From positions 620,001 through 684,000 of the forward strand of contig NZ_CP103950.1 of assembly GCF_030517065.1 (NCBI RefSeq): a stretch of 64,000 bases of DNA, read 5' to 3'. Below, piece by piece: positions 17,014 through 25,537 of the stretch. Position 1 is the stretch's first letter; each line of letters opens with the position of its first letter. Origin of the DNA: Riemerella columbina (GTDB lineage: Bacteria; Bacteroidota; Bacteroidia; Flavobacteriales; Weeksellaceae). Under the pieces are notes generated by a model. It searched no databases. It was not told the origin of the DNA and worked only from the letters and a program-made list of their open reading frames with translations. A program made the translations under genes and the position numbers.

Positions 17014-17628
17014 TTAATAAAGATGAGATGGGATGCTTTGGGTTTCATCAACAATCGTGTAATGGAGTGCTTTAGTGAGGACAAAAATCTCGTTGAGGTT
17101 TTTAAGTAATTGGGTCTTGCTTAGCGCGATGAGTTGCTTTTGATCTACGCTTTTATAGGCTTGCTGTTTCGCATTTTCCGTGATTTTTTTCAAATCTTTT
17201 TCATCAAATCGGTCAAAGAACGAGTCGTCCATAGATTGGATTTCCACACTCGGTGTAATCTTGATTTTAGGCTCTGGTAGGGCTTTGATGATGAGTTTTT
17301 TATTCGTGCTGTCCACTTCTATTTTCATCTGGGAGAGGTTGTAGCTGACCTGTGCGTTGGTTTTGGTGAGTGTTAATATTTTCTTCTCAGATACGGGCAG
17401 ATAGCGGCTTCCCAAGAGTTCGGATTTGATACTGGTGCGCTGTAGGCTGGAGAAATCTTGCTCTACCACCACCAATTTATTCATCTTAGAAATTTGATTG
17501 TTGATGAGGTAATAATCACTAACCACCTCATCTTCAGCTTTTGCGGTTATGCCGCGCCAAGCAAAAAAGATGAGGAGCATTAGTAAAGCACCAGAAATAA
17601 ATCCGATGATGTATTTTATATTTTTCAA
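17014..17628 (-). CDS. DUF4230 family membrane-anchored protein
   Basis: A 204-residue protein. One N-terminal membrane helix (about residues 6-26) is followed by a soluble, presumably periplasmic, domain. This has the DUF4230 pattern: a ISKMNKLVVVEQDF strand, then a beta-rich segment that includes KIEVDSTNKKLIIKALPEPKI, then a helical C-terminus. Its start overlaps the stop of the upstream thioredoxin-fold lipoprotein by 4 bp, so the pair is co-translated. The role is unknown. Confidence 0.75.
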   Translation of the reverse strand: MKNIKYIIGFISGALLMLLIFFAWRGITAKAEDEVVSDYYLINNQISKMNKLVVVEQDFSSLQRTSIKSELLGSRYLPVSEKKILTLTKTNAQVSYNLSQMKIEVDSTNKKLIIKALPEPKIKITPSVEIQSMDDSFFDRFDEKDLKKITENAKQQAYKSVDQKQLIALSKTQLLKNLNEIFVLTKALHYTIVDETQSIPSHLY

Positions 17629-18299
17629 TTTTCTGTATTAGATTTTGATTTTTTCTTCTTTTTGGTTTTCTTTTCGCGCGGTTTCTTTTCTTTCTTTTCC
17701 TTTACTTTTTTCTCTTTTTTAGGTTTTTTTTCCTTCTTAGCTTTGGCTTTTTTGGTTTTGATGCCGCCATCTTGCTTCACAATATTGTATAAATCTTGCT
17801 CTAAGAAACCAGATTCTGGATATTCGGTAATTCTGCCAACCTCCTTGCCATAGCGCTCTATAACGATGGTGGGCACTCGGTTGATGTGGTAAGTGAGTTC
17901 TTCGCTTTCAGGAGATTCCATTCTTCTACTTAGGGCGATGATTTTCATTTTGCTCATAGGATATTTGAGCTCTTCCAAAATTTTAATCAGCCTTGGGAAT
18001 TCTCTGTGGCTGTCCTCGCACCAAGTGCCTACAAAGACTTTAAGGTTGTATTTGTTTAGCGATTTCCCGAGCATTGCCAATGTGGTTTTGTCGGAATCGT
18101 AGTTGGCGTAACTTTCATCATACCAAGTTTTAAAAGGTTCTTTTTGAAACTGGCTGAGTGTCTGTTGTCCTAATAAAATTTTGCCGTCTTTTTCGGAATT
18201 AACTTGTCTGTTAACCACTACTTTTTCACTTACGCCACAAGAAAATAGTGCAGAGAAAATAATGGTCAGTACGATAATGTGGTTGATTTTTTTTATCAT
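17625..18299 (-). CDS. Thioredoxin-fold lipoprotein with a Lys-rich tail
   Basis: A 224-residue protein. The lipobox is LFSC with the lipidated Cys at 21. A thioredoxin-like domain follows: VFVGTWCEDSHRE has one Cys (94) where thioredoxins have CxxC, and RVPTIVIERYGKEVGRI carries the cis-Pro. With Ser in place of the second Cys (CEDS), it cannot act as a normal dithiol oxidoreductase. From about residue 182 the chain is almost only Lys, Glu and Pro. Such a polybasic tail could bind lipopolysaccharide phosphates, peptidoglycan or nucleic acid. It overlaps the DUF4230 gene by 4 bp. Confidence 0.8.
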   Translation of the reverse strand: MIKKINHIIVLTIIFSALFSCGVSEKVVVNRQVNSEKDGKILLGQQTLSQFQKEPFKTWYDESYANYDSDKTTLAMLGKSLNKYNLKVFVGTWCEDSHREFPRLIKILEELKYPMSKMKIIALSRRMESPESEELTYHINRVPTIVIERYGKEVGRITEYPESGFLEQDLYNIVKQDGGIKTKKAKAKKEKKPKKEKKVKEKKEKKPREKKTKKKKKSKSNTEN

Positions 18300-18310
18300 T
18301 GTGGTATTAA

Positions 18311-18781
18311 TTATGGTTCTAAAATGGATTTTAAATCGGCAGGAGAGTAATATTTGTTTTTGAGTACTTTATGGTCGCTGCTGCGGTGTACATTATATTT
18401 GTCTCCTGATTTTTCATAATAGGCATCTTCGCCTTTGGTGTTTTTATAAAACTCTACAGTTTCTTGGGCTTGTTGCTCATCATCACAAGCTTTGGACATA
18501 TTAGAGCGTTGCACTTCGTTAAATAATTCTACAAATTTTTCCCCCAAACCGAATTCTAAAACGGCACCGCTGAGGACATATTGTAAATCACAAAGGGCAT
18601 CTGCCACCTCCACGATATTTTGGTCTTCTATGGCTTGCTTTAGTTCGTTGAGTTCTTCTTGTAATAGGCTTACCCGCAGTTCGCATCTCGATGGAGAAGG
18701 GATTTGCGGCGTGTCTAAAATAGGGGCATTAAAAGTTTTATGAAATTCTGCCACCTGGTTGAGGCTATCTAATTGCTCCAT
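18311..18781 (-). CDS. MazG/PRA-PH-like nucleotide pyrophosphohydrolase family protein
   Basis: A 156-residue all-alpha protein. The metal-binding pattern EELNELKQAIEDQN followed by EVADALCDLQYVL matches the MazG and phosphoribosyl-ATP pyrophosphohydrolase superfamily, which splits nucleoside triphosphates into monophosphate and pyrophosphate. The C-terminal part (KNTKGEDAYYEKSGDKYNVHR) resembles stand-alone pyrophosphohydrolases that may clean damaged nucleotides. The hisE role is not suggested, as no histidine genes are nearby. Confidence 0.8.
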   Translation of the reverse strand: MEQLDSLNQVAEFHKTFNAPILDTPQIPSPSRCELRVSLLQEELNELKQAIEDQNIVEVADALCDLQYVLSGAVLEFGLGEKFVELFNEVQRSNMSKACDDEQQAQETVEFYKNTKGEDAYYEKSGDKYNVHRSSDHKVLKNKYYSPADLKSILEP

Positions 18782-18811
18782 TCTGTGTTTCTCTTAAAAA
18801 TTTCAACAAAG

Positions 18812-18845
18812 ATAAAAAAAAGCACCGAATAAAATCTTTCGGTGC
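18812..18845 (-). terminator. Terminator of the acyl-CoA dehydrogenase gene
   Basis: GCACCGAA (18822-18829) and TTCGGTGC (18838-18845) form an 8-bp stem. On the minus strand it is followed by a run of eight T, and it lies 32 bp beyond the stop. Confidence 0.8.
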
Positions 18846-18877
18846 CTTAATAATTTATCATTTTGGAGGATTTGAGA

Positions 18878-20008
18878 CTATTTTGTAATCTCTCTACCGA
18901 TCACCAATTTCTGAATTTCGGAAGTGCCCTCGCCAATGGTACAGAGCTTGGCATCTCTATAATATTTTTCGGCAGGGAAGTCTTTGGTATAACCATATCC
19001 GCCGAAAATTTGTAAAGCGTTATTGGCAATTCTTACACAAGCTTCGGAAGCGTATAGTTTTGCCATAGCGCCTTCTTTGGTCATTTTTTGTTTAGCATTT
19101 TTCATGGTGGCGGCTCTATGGATCAAGAGTTCTGCGGCATCAATTTCCGTTGCCATATCGGCTAACATAAAGTTAATGGCTTGGAAGTTAGCAATGGCTT
19201 TTCCAAATTGATGTCTTTCTTTGGCGTATTTTAAAGCGGCTTTGTAGGCGCCTTTGGCAATACCTAAACTCAGTGCTGCAATGGAAATTCTACCGCCATC
19301 TAAAATTTTAAGTGCTTGTTTAAAACCTTCGCCCACTTGCCCTAAACGATGAGAATCAGGTACTCTAACTTGGTCAAAGATAAGTTCAGCCGTTTCTGAG
19401 GCGCGCATTCCTAATTTATTTTCCTTTTTACCAGAGGTAAAGCCTGGCATTCCTTTTTCTAAAACAAAAGCGGTGGCATTATTAGAGGTGTTTTTTTCTC
19501 CCGTTCTGGTCATCACCACGGCAATATCTCCCGAAATAGCGTGTGTAATGAAATTTTTAGCCCCGTTAATGACCCATTCATCGCCATCTTTTACAGCGGT
19601 GGTGTTCATTCCACCAGCATCAGAGCCAGTATTGTGCTCGGTTAATCCCCAAGCGCCTATCACTTGACCAGAAGCCAATTTAGGGAGCCATTTTTTTCTT
19701 TGTTCTTCGTTTCCGAATTCGTATATATGGTTGGTACATAGGGAGTTGTGTGCGGCAACAGAAAGCCCAATGGAAGGATCTACTTGAGAAATCTCATCAA
19801 TGATAGCCACATATTCGTGATAGGAAAGTCCAGAGCCACCGTATTCTTCAGGAACCACGATGCCCATAAAGCCCATTTCTCCTAACTGATGGAAGAGCTC
19901 CACAGGGAAAGTTTGGCTTTCATCCCATTCCATAATATTGGGGCGGATATTTTTTTCAGCAAAATCACGAGCAGTCTCGGCGATCATTTTTAAGTTTTCT
20001 GTGTTCAT
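18878..20008 (-). CDS. Acyl-CoA dehydrogenase
   Basis: A 376-residue FAD-dependent enzyme that introduces a trans-2 double bond into acyl-CoA. The family signatures are GAWGLTEHNTGSDAGGM and the C-terminal RDAKLCTIGEGTSEIQKL. The catalytic Glu lies in the helix before FPAEKYYRDAK. The length fits short- or medium-chain or branched-chain members, but chain preference cannot be told. Two adjacent ATG codons (complement 20006-20011) are possible starts; I chose the second. It is monocistronic with its own terminator. Confidence 0.92.
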   Translation of the reverse strand: MNTENLKMIAETARDFAEKNIRPNIMEWDESQTFPVELFHQLGEMGFMGIVVPEEYGGSGLSYHEYVAIIDEISQVDPSIGLSVAAHNSLCTNHIYEFGNEEQRKKWLPKLASGQVIGAWGLTEHNTGSDAGGMNTTAVKDGDEWVINGAKNFITHAISGDIAVVMTRTGEKNTSNNATAFVLEKGMPGFTSGKKENKLGMRASETAELIFDQVRVPDSHRLGQVGEGFKQALKILDGGRISIAALSLGIAKGAYKAALKYAKERHQFGKAIANFQAINFMLADMATEIDAAELLIHRAATMKNAKQKMTKEGAMAKLYASEACVRIANNALQIFGGYGYTKDFPAEKYYRDAKLCTIGEGTSEIQKLVIGREITK

Positions 20009-20186
20009 CATTACAATTAAATTTATTTGCCCCAAATATAAATAAATTATTTAAATAAAAGAAGTTTTTTGTGGTAAAATAATTTTAAATCTGTAAATAG
20101 TAGTTTATCAGTAATATAGAATGGGTTTTGTTATAAGGTTTTGATATTGATTGTTTTTTTTATTTACAAAAATAAAATAATTAAAG

Positions 20187-20217
20187 TTTGTGGGGTTAAA
20201 ATAATTTATTAATTTTG
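20187..20217 (+). promoter_or_regulatory. Promoter of the OmpA-family gene
   Basis: TTTG (20187-20190), exactly 19 bp, and TAATTTTG (20210-20217) are a perfect match to the Bacteroidota consensus. Start is expected near 20222, giving a leader of about 25 nt. This suggests strong expression, as expected for an abundant outer-membrane protein. Confidence 0.85.
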
Positions 20218-20246
20218 CAACATAAATATTTAAAAAATACTCATTT

Positions 20247-21401
20247 ATGAAAAAGCAATTAGCAGCTTTGGCTTTAGTTTTAGTAGGACTTAGCAGCCAA
20301 GCTCAAGATTACAACAAGTGGTCAATTGATGTTAATGGTGGTGTAAACAAGCCTGTAGCGCAGATGTCTTCAGGAAGTTTTACTTCTACACCAAGTTTTT
20401 GGACTGTGGATGGAGGTATCCGTTATATGTTCAGCAACAAAGTTGGTATCCGTTTAGGTGGAGGTTACGATAGCTTTAAAAATAGCGACGATAGCAAAAA
20501 AACTTTTGAATCTTCACTTTGGAATGTGAACTTACAAGGTTATGTTAACCTTGGGCGCGTATTAAACTTTGAAACTTGGACTTCAAGCTTAGGTTTATTA
20601 ACACACGCAGGTTTCGGTTACGGAAGATTAAGCAGTGATAACTTAAAAAGTGATGATCAAATCGCATTTGGTGTGGCTGGTATCTCTCCTCAAATCAAAC
20701 TTTCTGAGAGAGTAACTTTATTTGCTGATGGTTCTGTTTATCTTAATGGAAGACAGCAAAACACTTTTGATACTTATTCTCAAACAACAAGAAGAGGTAT
20801 CCAAGGAGTTAAATTCACAGCGACTGCAGGTCTTAGCATTGCTTTAGGTAAAGCTGAAAAGCACGCCGATTGGTATGTAGAGCCAGTAGTTAAAAACGAT
20901 TTTGAAGAGAGATTAACTCAACTTGAAAATGATGTACAGCAACTTAAAAATACAGTTCGTGATGAGAACGGTAACAATGTACCAGATGCTGTAGAATCTT
21001 ACCTTGAAGCTAACTACGCTAAGAAAGGTTACAACGCAGAATCTCCTTCAGGAGACATCGCGGCTGACCTTATCAAAAATGGTTATGTAAGCGTTTACTT
21101 TGATTTCAATGTAGACCGTCCGCAAGCAGGTTCTATGTGGGCTAATGAGTTTGTTATTAAGTACTTAAAAGAAAATCCTTCTGCAACAATCAAATTAGTT
21201 GGTTACGCTGATGAATTAGGTAGCGATAGCTATAACCAAAGATTATCAGAAAGAAGAGCTAATAATGTAAAACAATTGTTAGTTGCAGCTGGAATTGATG
21301 CTTCAAGAATTTCTGCAAAAGGTCTTGGTGAAGATAAATCTATCAACCAAAGAACTGCAGATGCTCGTCAGTTAGCAAGAAGAGTAACATTCAGCTTCTA
21401 A
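20247..21401 (+). CDS. OmpA-family outer membrane protein
   Basis: A 384-residue protein. The signal peptide MKKQLAALALVLVGLSSQAQ is followed by an eight-stranded-barrel-like domain to about residue 210. A linker with the calcium-binding-like DENGNNVPDAVESY follows, then an OmpA C-terminal peptidoglycan-binding domain (about 270-384) with YADELGSDSYNQRLSERRA. It should tie the outer membrane to the cell wall. The perfect promoter and strong terminator around it point to a highly expressed single-gene unit. Confidence 0.94.
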   Translation: MKKQLAALALVLVGLSSQAQDYNKWSIDVNGGVNKPVAQMSSGSFTSTPSFWTVDGGIRYMFSNKVGIRLGGGYDSFKNSDDSKKTFESSLWNVNLQGYVNLGRVLNFETWTSSLGLLTHAGFGYGRLSSDNLKSDDQIAFGVAGISPQIKLSERVTLFADGSVYLNGRQQNTFDTYSQTTRRGIQGVKFTATAGLSIALGKAEKHADWYVEPVVKNDFEERLTQLENDVQQLKNTVRDENGNNVPDAVESYLEANYAKKGYNAESPSGDIAADLIKNGYVSVYFDFNVDRPQAGSMWANEFVIKYLKENPSATIKLVGYADELGSDSYNQRLSERRANNVKQLLVAAGIDASRISAKGLGEDKSINQRTADARQLARRVTFSF

Positions 21402-21443
21402 TTTGATGATATAATAAGATTAGACTTTATCATAATATAAAGC

Positions 21444-21478
21444 AAAGTTCGGCTATCCAAGGATAGCCGAACTTTTTT
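21444..21478 (+). terminator. Strong terminator after the OmpA-family gene
   Basis: AAAGTTCGGCTATCC and GGATAGCCGAACTTT form a perfect 15-bp stem around AA, followed by more T. It lies 43 bp after the stop codon. Confidence 0.92.
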
Positions 21479-21554
21479 ATGGTTATTTTTTTTCTTTGTG
21501 AAAACTTTTACTTTAACGATTAAAATCTACGGCTTTAATTCTAAAAAATTAAAC

Positions 21555-21562
21555 TAATTTTG
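21555..21562 (+). promoter_or_regulatory. -7 box upstream of the PfpI-family gene
   Basis: TAATTTTG matches TAnnTTTG, 17 bp before the ATG at 21579. No clean TTTG lies 19 bp upstream. Confidence 0.4.
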
Positions 21563-21578
21563 CACTAAATAAAATACG

Positions 21579-22268
21579 ATGAATAGAAAAAAGCTTCTCT
21601 TGGTTGTAACCAATGTTGCGCATTATACCAGTGGCTTAGAAACAGGCTTGTGGCTGAGTGAACTCACACATATTTACCATACAGCAAAAGAAAAAAATTG
21701 GGAAGTAACAATTGCCAGTCCCAAAGGCGGCAAAGTCCCTATTGATCCAGAAAGTTTAAAGCCTTTGGTGCTGGATAAAATCACAAAAGATTATTATGAA
21801 AATCAAGATTTTATGGCGGAACTCAACCATTCTAAAAGTTTAGCTTCGGTAGAAAACGAATCTTTTGATTGCGTTTATTTGGCGGGCGGTCACGCCACGA
21901 TGTATGATTTCCCGAATGATAAAACCTTGCAGAGTATCATCGCTTAACAATATGAAAGCGGCAAGAAAGTGGCAGCCATTTGCCACGGTGTCGGTGGGTT
22001 ATTGAATGTCAAGATGTCCGATGGCAATTATCTTATTAAAGATAAAAAACTCACTGGTTTTGATTGGTTTGAGGAAAGTATTGCCAGAAGAAAAAAAGAA
22101 GTACCATTCAACTTAGAAGCCGAATTGAAAACCAGAGGCGTTATTTATAAAAAAGCCTTTATTCCGATGACTTCTCAGGTGGTGGTAGATGGCAACCTCA
22201 TCACAGGGCAAAATCCATTTAGCTCAAAAGAAATGGCAAAAGTACTCGCTAAGGAATTAGAAAAATAA
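21579..22268 (+). pseudogene. DJ-1/PfpI (HchA-like) family gene interrupted by an in-frame stop
   Basis: A single reading frame of 229 sense codons is broken only by one TAA at 21945-21947; sequence before and after is in the same frame and both halves are family-like. Part one (122 codons) has the N-terminal strand KLLLVVTNVA, Glu28 of the TGLWLSEL segment, and AGGHATMYDF. Part two has the nucleophile elbow AICHGVGGLL with Cys at codon 135, and a C-terminus ending in GQNPFSSKEMAKVLAKEL. The stop is 12 codons before the catalytic Cys, so the short product would be inactive. It is a recent nonsense mutation, a sequencing error or, less likely, read-through. Confidence 0.88.
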
Positions 22269-22321
22269 GATTTCCCACTTCAATTTTTTATCAATAAAAA
22301 GCGAAATATTCCGATAATCAA

Positions 22322-22358
22322 AAAAAAAATCCGTACTCTTTTGAATACGGATTTTTTA
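22322..22358. terminator. Bidirectional terminator between PfpI-family gene and gcvP
   Basis: AAAAATCCGTA (22325-22335) pairs with TACGGATTTTT (22346-22356) around a 10-nt loop. Runs of A on the left and T on the right serve both converging transcripts. Confidence 0.85.
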
Positions 22359-22375
22359 TTAAAATGAAGTCATCG

Positions 22376-25234
22376 TTACATATAACTTTCTATCGGTTCG
22401 CAGGTGCAGACCAAATTTCTATCGCCATAGGCTTCATCTACGCGAGATACAGAAGCGAAGAATTTATGCTCTCTCACCCAATCCAGAGGGTAGGCGGCTT
22501 TTTCTCGGCTATAAGGCTTATCCCAAGCATCAGAAATGACCACTTGCTCTGTGTGTGGTGCATTTTTGAGAACATTATTTTTAGCATCGGCTTTACCTTC
22601 TGCAATTTCATCAATCTCTTTTTTGATGGAAATTAATGCTTCGGCAAAGCGATCTAATTCTTCTTTACTTTCGGATTCCGTAGGCTCAATCATCAAGGTG
22701 CCTGCCACAGGGAAACTCACCGTAGGTGCGTGGAAGCCGTAGTCCATCAATCGTTTGGCGATGTCTGCCACCTCAATACCCAAGGCTTTGAATGGTCTAA
22801 AGTCTACAATACACTCGTGAGCCACGCGCCCATGCTGGTTAGAGTAGAGAATAGGGTAATGCTCTTTTAGCACATCTTTTAAATAATTAGCATTTAATAT
22901 GGCGTGTTCTGTCGCTTTTTTAAGCCCCTCGGTCCCTAACATTTTGATGTAGGCATAAGAAATGTTCTGTACCAATGCAGAGCCGTATGGTGCGGAAGAA
23001 ATCGCATCGATGGCTTCGGCACTGCCTACCTTAATATTAGGGTTAGAAGGTAAAAACGGAACCAAATGCTCGGCTACGCAGATGGGACCTACACCAGGAC
23101 CGCCGCCGCCGTGAGGAATAGCAAAGGTTTTGTGTAAATTCAAGTGGCAAACATCAGCACCGATGATACCAGGACTGGTGTAGCCTACTTGAGCGTTCAT
23201 ATTGGCGCCATCCATATAGACTTGTCCGCCGTGGTCGTGGATCAGCTGGGTAATGGCTTTGATATTTTGATCAAAAAATCCATAAGTAGAGGGGTAGGTA
23301 ATCATAACCGCAGACAGATTTTCGCTGTGTTGCTCTGCTTTGGCTTTTAAATCTTCAAAGTCTATTTCTCCGTTTTCAAGATTTTTTACCACCACCACTT
23401 TCATTCCTGCCATCACTGCAGAAGCTGGGTTAGTGCCGTGCGCCGACTGTGGTATAAGGATGATATTTCTATGCCCTTCGCCTTTAGATTTATGGTATTC
23501 TCTAATGACCATTAGCCCTGCATATTCGCCTTGTGCGCCAGAGTTAGGCTGTAGAGAAGTCCCCGCAAAGCCTGTAATTTCGGCTAAGTCTTTCTCTAAT
23601 TCTTTAATCATCAGTTGGTAACCGCCCGCTTGCTCTGTTGGCACGAAAGGATGCACAGCGCCCCATTCTGCCCAAGATAAAGGCAACATTTCTGTAGCTG
23701 CATTGAGCTTCATCGTACAAGAACCTAAGGAAATCATCGATTGGGTGAGGGATAAATCCTTTCTTTCCAAACGCTTGATGTAGCGCATCAGTTCTGTTTC
23801 CGTATGGTATTTATTGAAAACTTCCTCTTTAAGAATTTCATCTGTTCTCAATAGAGATTGAGGAATGGTATTTTCTTCTTTAATGTTGATTTTAAAGCTT
23901 TGTTTGGCTTTGAAATTAGCAAAAGCATCTACCAATTTTTGGAGTTTAGGTTCAATGGATGTTTCATCGATGGAAAGGCTGACAATCCCTTCTGTAAAAT
24001 AATTAAGGTTGATATTTTGACCTCTCATCAGCATCATTAAGGCTTGTTTTTCCTCTTCACTGAGTTGGATTTTAACCGTATCAAAAGTTGGTTCTTCCAC
24101 CACATCATAGCCTAAAATTTTAAGTGCTTCTGCTACGGCATTGGCTTTATAATGAATGCGATTAGCAATATTGGCTAATCCCTGAGGACCGTGATAAACG
24201 CAGTACATCCCCGCCATTACGGCTAATAAAACTTGCGCTGTACAGATGTTAGAAGTGGCTTTTTCTCTCTTGATGTGCTGTTCTCTGGTTTGGAGCGCCA
24301 TTCTGAGGGCTCTTTTGCCGTACATATCTTGCGAAACCCCAATAATTCGCCCTGGAATATCTCTTTTATAAACTTCTTTACAAGTGAAAAATGCCGCGTG
24401 AGGTCCGCCATAGCCCATAGGAATACCGAAGCGTTGTGTAGTTCCCACAGCGCAATCTGCCCCCATAGCGGCAGGCGATTTTAATTTAACCAATGCCAAA
24501 GGATCACAAGCGACAGCCACTTGCAGGTTTTTCTCTTTGTATTGCGCAATGGTATCGGTATAGTCTATCACGGCGCCGTTTTTCCCTGGGTATTGCAATA
24601 AAGCCCCAAAAAACTGCTCATCTATGGCTTGCGTTTCGTGGTTGCCGATAACGATGGTGATGCCCAAGCCTTCCGCCTTAGTTTTTAATACGGCAATGGT
24701 CTGCGGGAATACCAAATCTGAAACGAAGAAATGGCATGCATCGTTCTTTTTTTGCTCCTTAGTTCGGCTTTCAAAAAACATATGCATAGCTTCTGCAGCG
24801 GCGGTACCTTCATCTAAAAGAGAAGCGTTAGAGAGCGGAAATCCAGAGAGTTCTGCCGCTACCGTTTGGAAGTTGAGCAAAGCCTCTAATCTCCCTTGGG
24901 CTATTTCGGCTTGGTAAGGTGTATAAGCCGTGTACCAGCTGGGATTTTCAAAAATATTTCTTTGGATGGGAGAAGGGAGTATGGTGTTATAATAACCGAA
25001 GCCAATATAAGTGTCAAACAAATGATTTTTGGCTGCCAGCTCCTTAGAATGCAAAAGCATTTCGTACTCTGATAAAGGTTCCGAAATGCTTAGTTCTTTT
25101 TCTGTCCGTATTTCTGCAGGAATGGTCTGAGAGATGAGCTCTTCCATAGAGGCAACGCCTATTTTTTGAAGCATAGCCTTCTGGTCTTCTTCATTGATAC
25201 TAATGTGGCGATTAACAAACGCTTGTGTATTCAT
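22376..25234 (-). CDS. gcvP: Glycine dehydrogenase (decarboxylating), P-protein, single-chain form
   Basis: A 952-residue PLP enzyme of the glycine cleavage system. It decarboxylates glycine and passes the aminomethyl group to the H-protein lipoyl arm. Both halves are present: the N-terminal half includes the conserved YIGFGYYNTILPSPIQRNIF region, and the C-terminal catalytic half has the PLP-lysine in NLHKTFAIPHGGGGPG. It is the fused alpha plus beta type. gcvT and gcvH are not in the window. No glycine riboswitch is visible in the 145-bp upstream gap. Confidence 0.97.
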   Translation of the reverse strand: MNTQAFVNRHISINEEDQKAMLQKIGVASMEELISQTIPAEIRTEKELSISEPLSEYEMLLHSKELAAKNHLFDTYIGFGYYNTILPSPIQRNIFENPSWYTAYTPYQAEIAQGRLEALLNFQTVAAELSGFPLSNASLLDEGTAAAEAMHMFFESRTKEQKKNDACHFFVSDLVFPQTIAVLKTKAEGLGITIVIGNHETQAIDEQFFGALLQYPGKNGAVIDYTDTIAQYKEKNLQVAVACDPLALVKLKSPAAMGADCAVGTTQRFGIPMGYGGPHAAFFTCKEVYKRDIPGRIIGVSQDMYGKRALRMALQTREQHIKREKATSNICTAQVLLAVMAGMYCVYHGPQGLANIANRIHYKANAVAEALKILGYDVVEEPTFDTVKIQLSEEEKQALMMLMRGQNINLNYFTEGIVSLSIDETSIEPKLQKLVDAFANFKAKQSFKINIKEENTIPQSLLRTDEILKEEVFNKYHTETELMRYIKRLERKDLSLTQSMISLGSCTMKLNAATEMLPLSWAEWGAVHPFVPTEQAGGYQLMIKELEKDLAEITGFAGTSLQPNSGAQGEYAGLMVIREYHKSKGEGHRNIILIPQSAHGTNPASAVMAGMKVVVVKNLENGEIDFEDLKAKAEQHSENLSAVMITYPSTYGFFDQNIKAITQLIHDHGGQVYMDGANMNAQVGYTSPGIIGADVCHLNLHKTFAIPHGGGGPGVGPICVAEHLVPFLPSNPNIKVGSAEAIDAISSAPYGSALVQNISYAYIKMLGTEGLKKATEHAILNANYLKDVLKEHYPILYSNQHGRVAHECIVDFRPFKALGIEVADIAKRLMDYGFHAPTVSFPVAGTLMIEPTESESKEELDRFAEALISIKKEIDEIAEGKADAKNNVLKNAPHTEQVVISDAWDKPYSREKAAYPLDWVREHKFFASVSRVDEAYGDRNLVCTCEPIESYM

Positions 25235-25343
25235 ATTTTTTAATTAGATTTTTTCTCGTTTTTAAGTTCGTAAATTTACAACTTTTTAGCATATACCACA
25301 ATTTGAATTTTTAATTTTTTACCACGAATAAAATTTATTTTTA

Positions 25344-25374
25344 TTTGTAATTATTATAAATTGTATTATCTTTG
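25344..25374 (+). promoter_or_regulatory. Promoter of the 52-residue Cys-rich ORF
   Basis: TTTG (25344-25347), exactly 19 bp, and TATCTTTG (25367-25374) are a perfect Bacteroidota promoter. The start would be at about 25379, the first base of the ATG, so the mRNA may be leaderless. Confidence 0.8.
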
Positions 25375-25378
25375 CCTT

Positions 25379-25537
25379 ATGAAGGCTAGTGTAATACCAT
25401 TTAAAGTACCACCGTTGCCCTCTGTGTATGCAGGAAGTGCCCAGCCAGAATTGTTTTGTGGAAAGAAAAAATGCTGTAAAAAATTCAAAAAAGGCAAGCG
25501 CTGCAAAAAATGTCCAGGTCGGCTTAAGTTAGCTTAA
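25379..25537 (+). CDS. Small Cys/Lys-rich protein, 52 residues
   Basis: This short ORF begins with ATG at 25379 and ends with TAA at 25535-25537. It has a Pro-rich N-terminus ([19 protein letters not shown]) and a C-terminal block of five Cys within strongly basic sequence: C-GKKK-CC, then C-KK-C four residues before the end region (Cys at 27, 32, 33, 42, 45). The Cys spacing suggests a single bound metal ion. A perfect promoter directly in front supports it as real. It overlaps the end of the convergent J-domain gene by 9 bp. I do not recognise a named family. Confidence 0.65.
   Translation: MKASVIPFKVPPLPSVYAGSAQPELFCGKKKCCKKFKKGKRCKKCPGRLKLA

Noticed and set aside
21945-21947. Programmed stop-codon read-through in the PfpI-family gene
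   Set aside because: There is no known recoding signal or downstream structure. A nonsense mutation or sequencing error is the simpler explanation.
25235-25378. Glycine riboswitch upstream of gcvP
   Set aside because: The 145-bp gap is AT-rich with no tandem aptamer pattern and contains a plus-strand promoter for a different gene.
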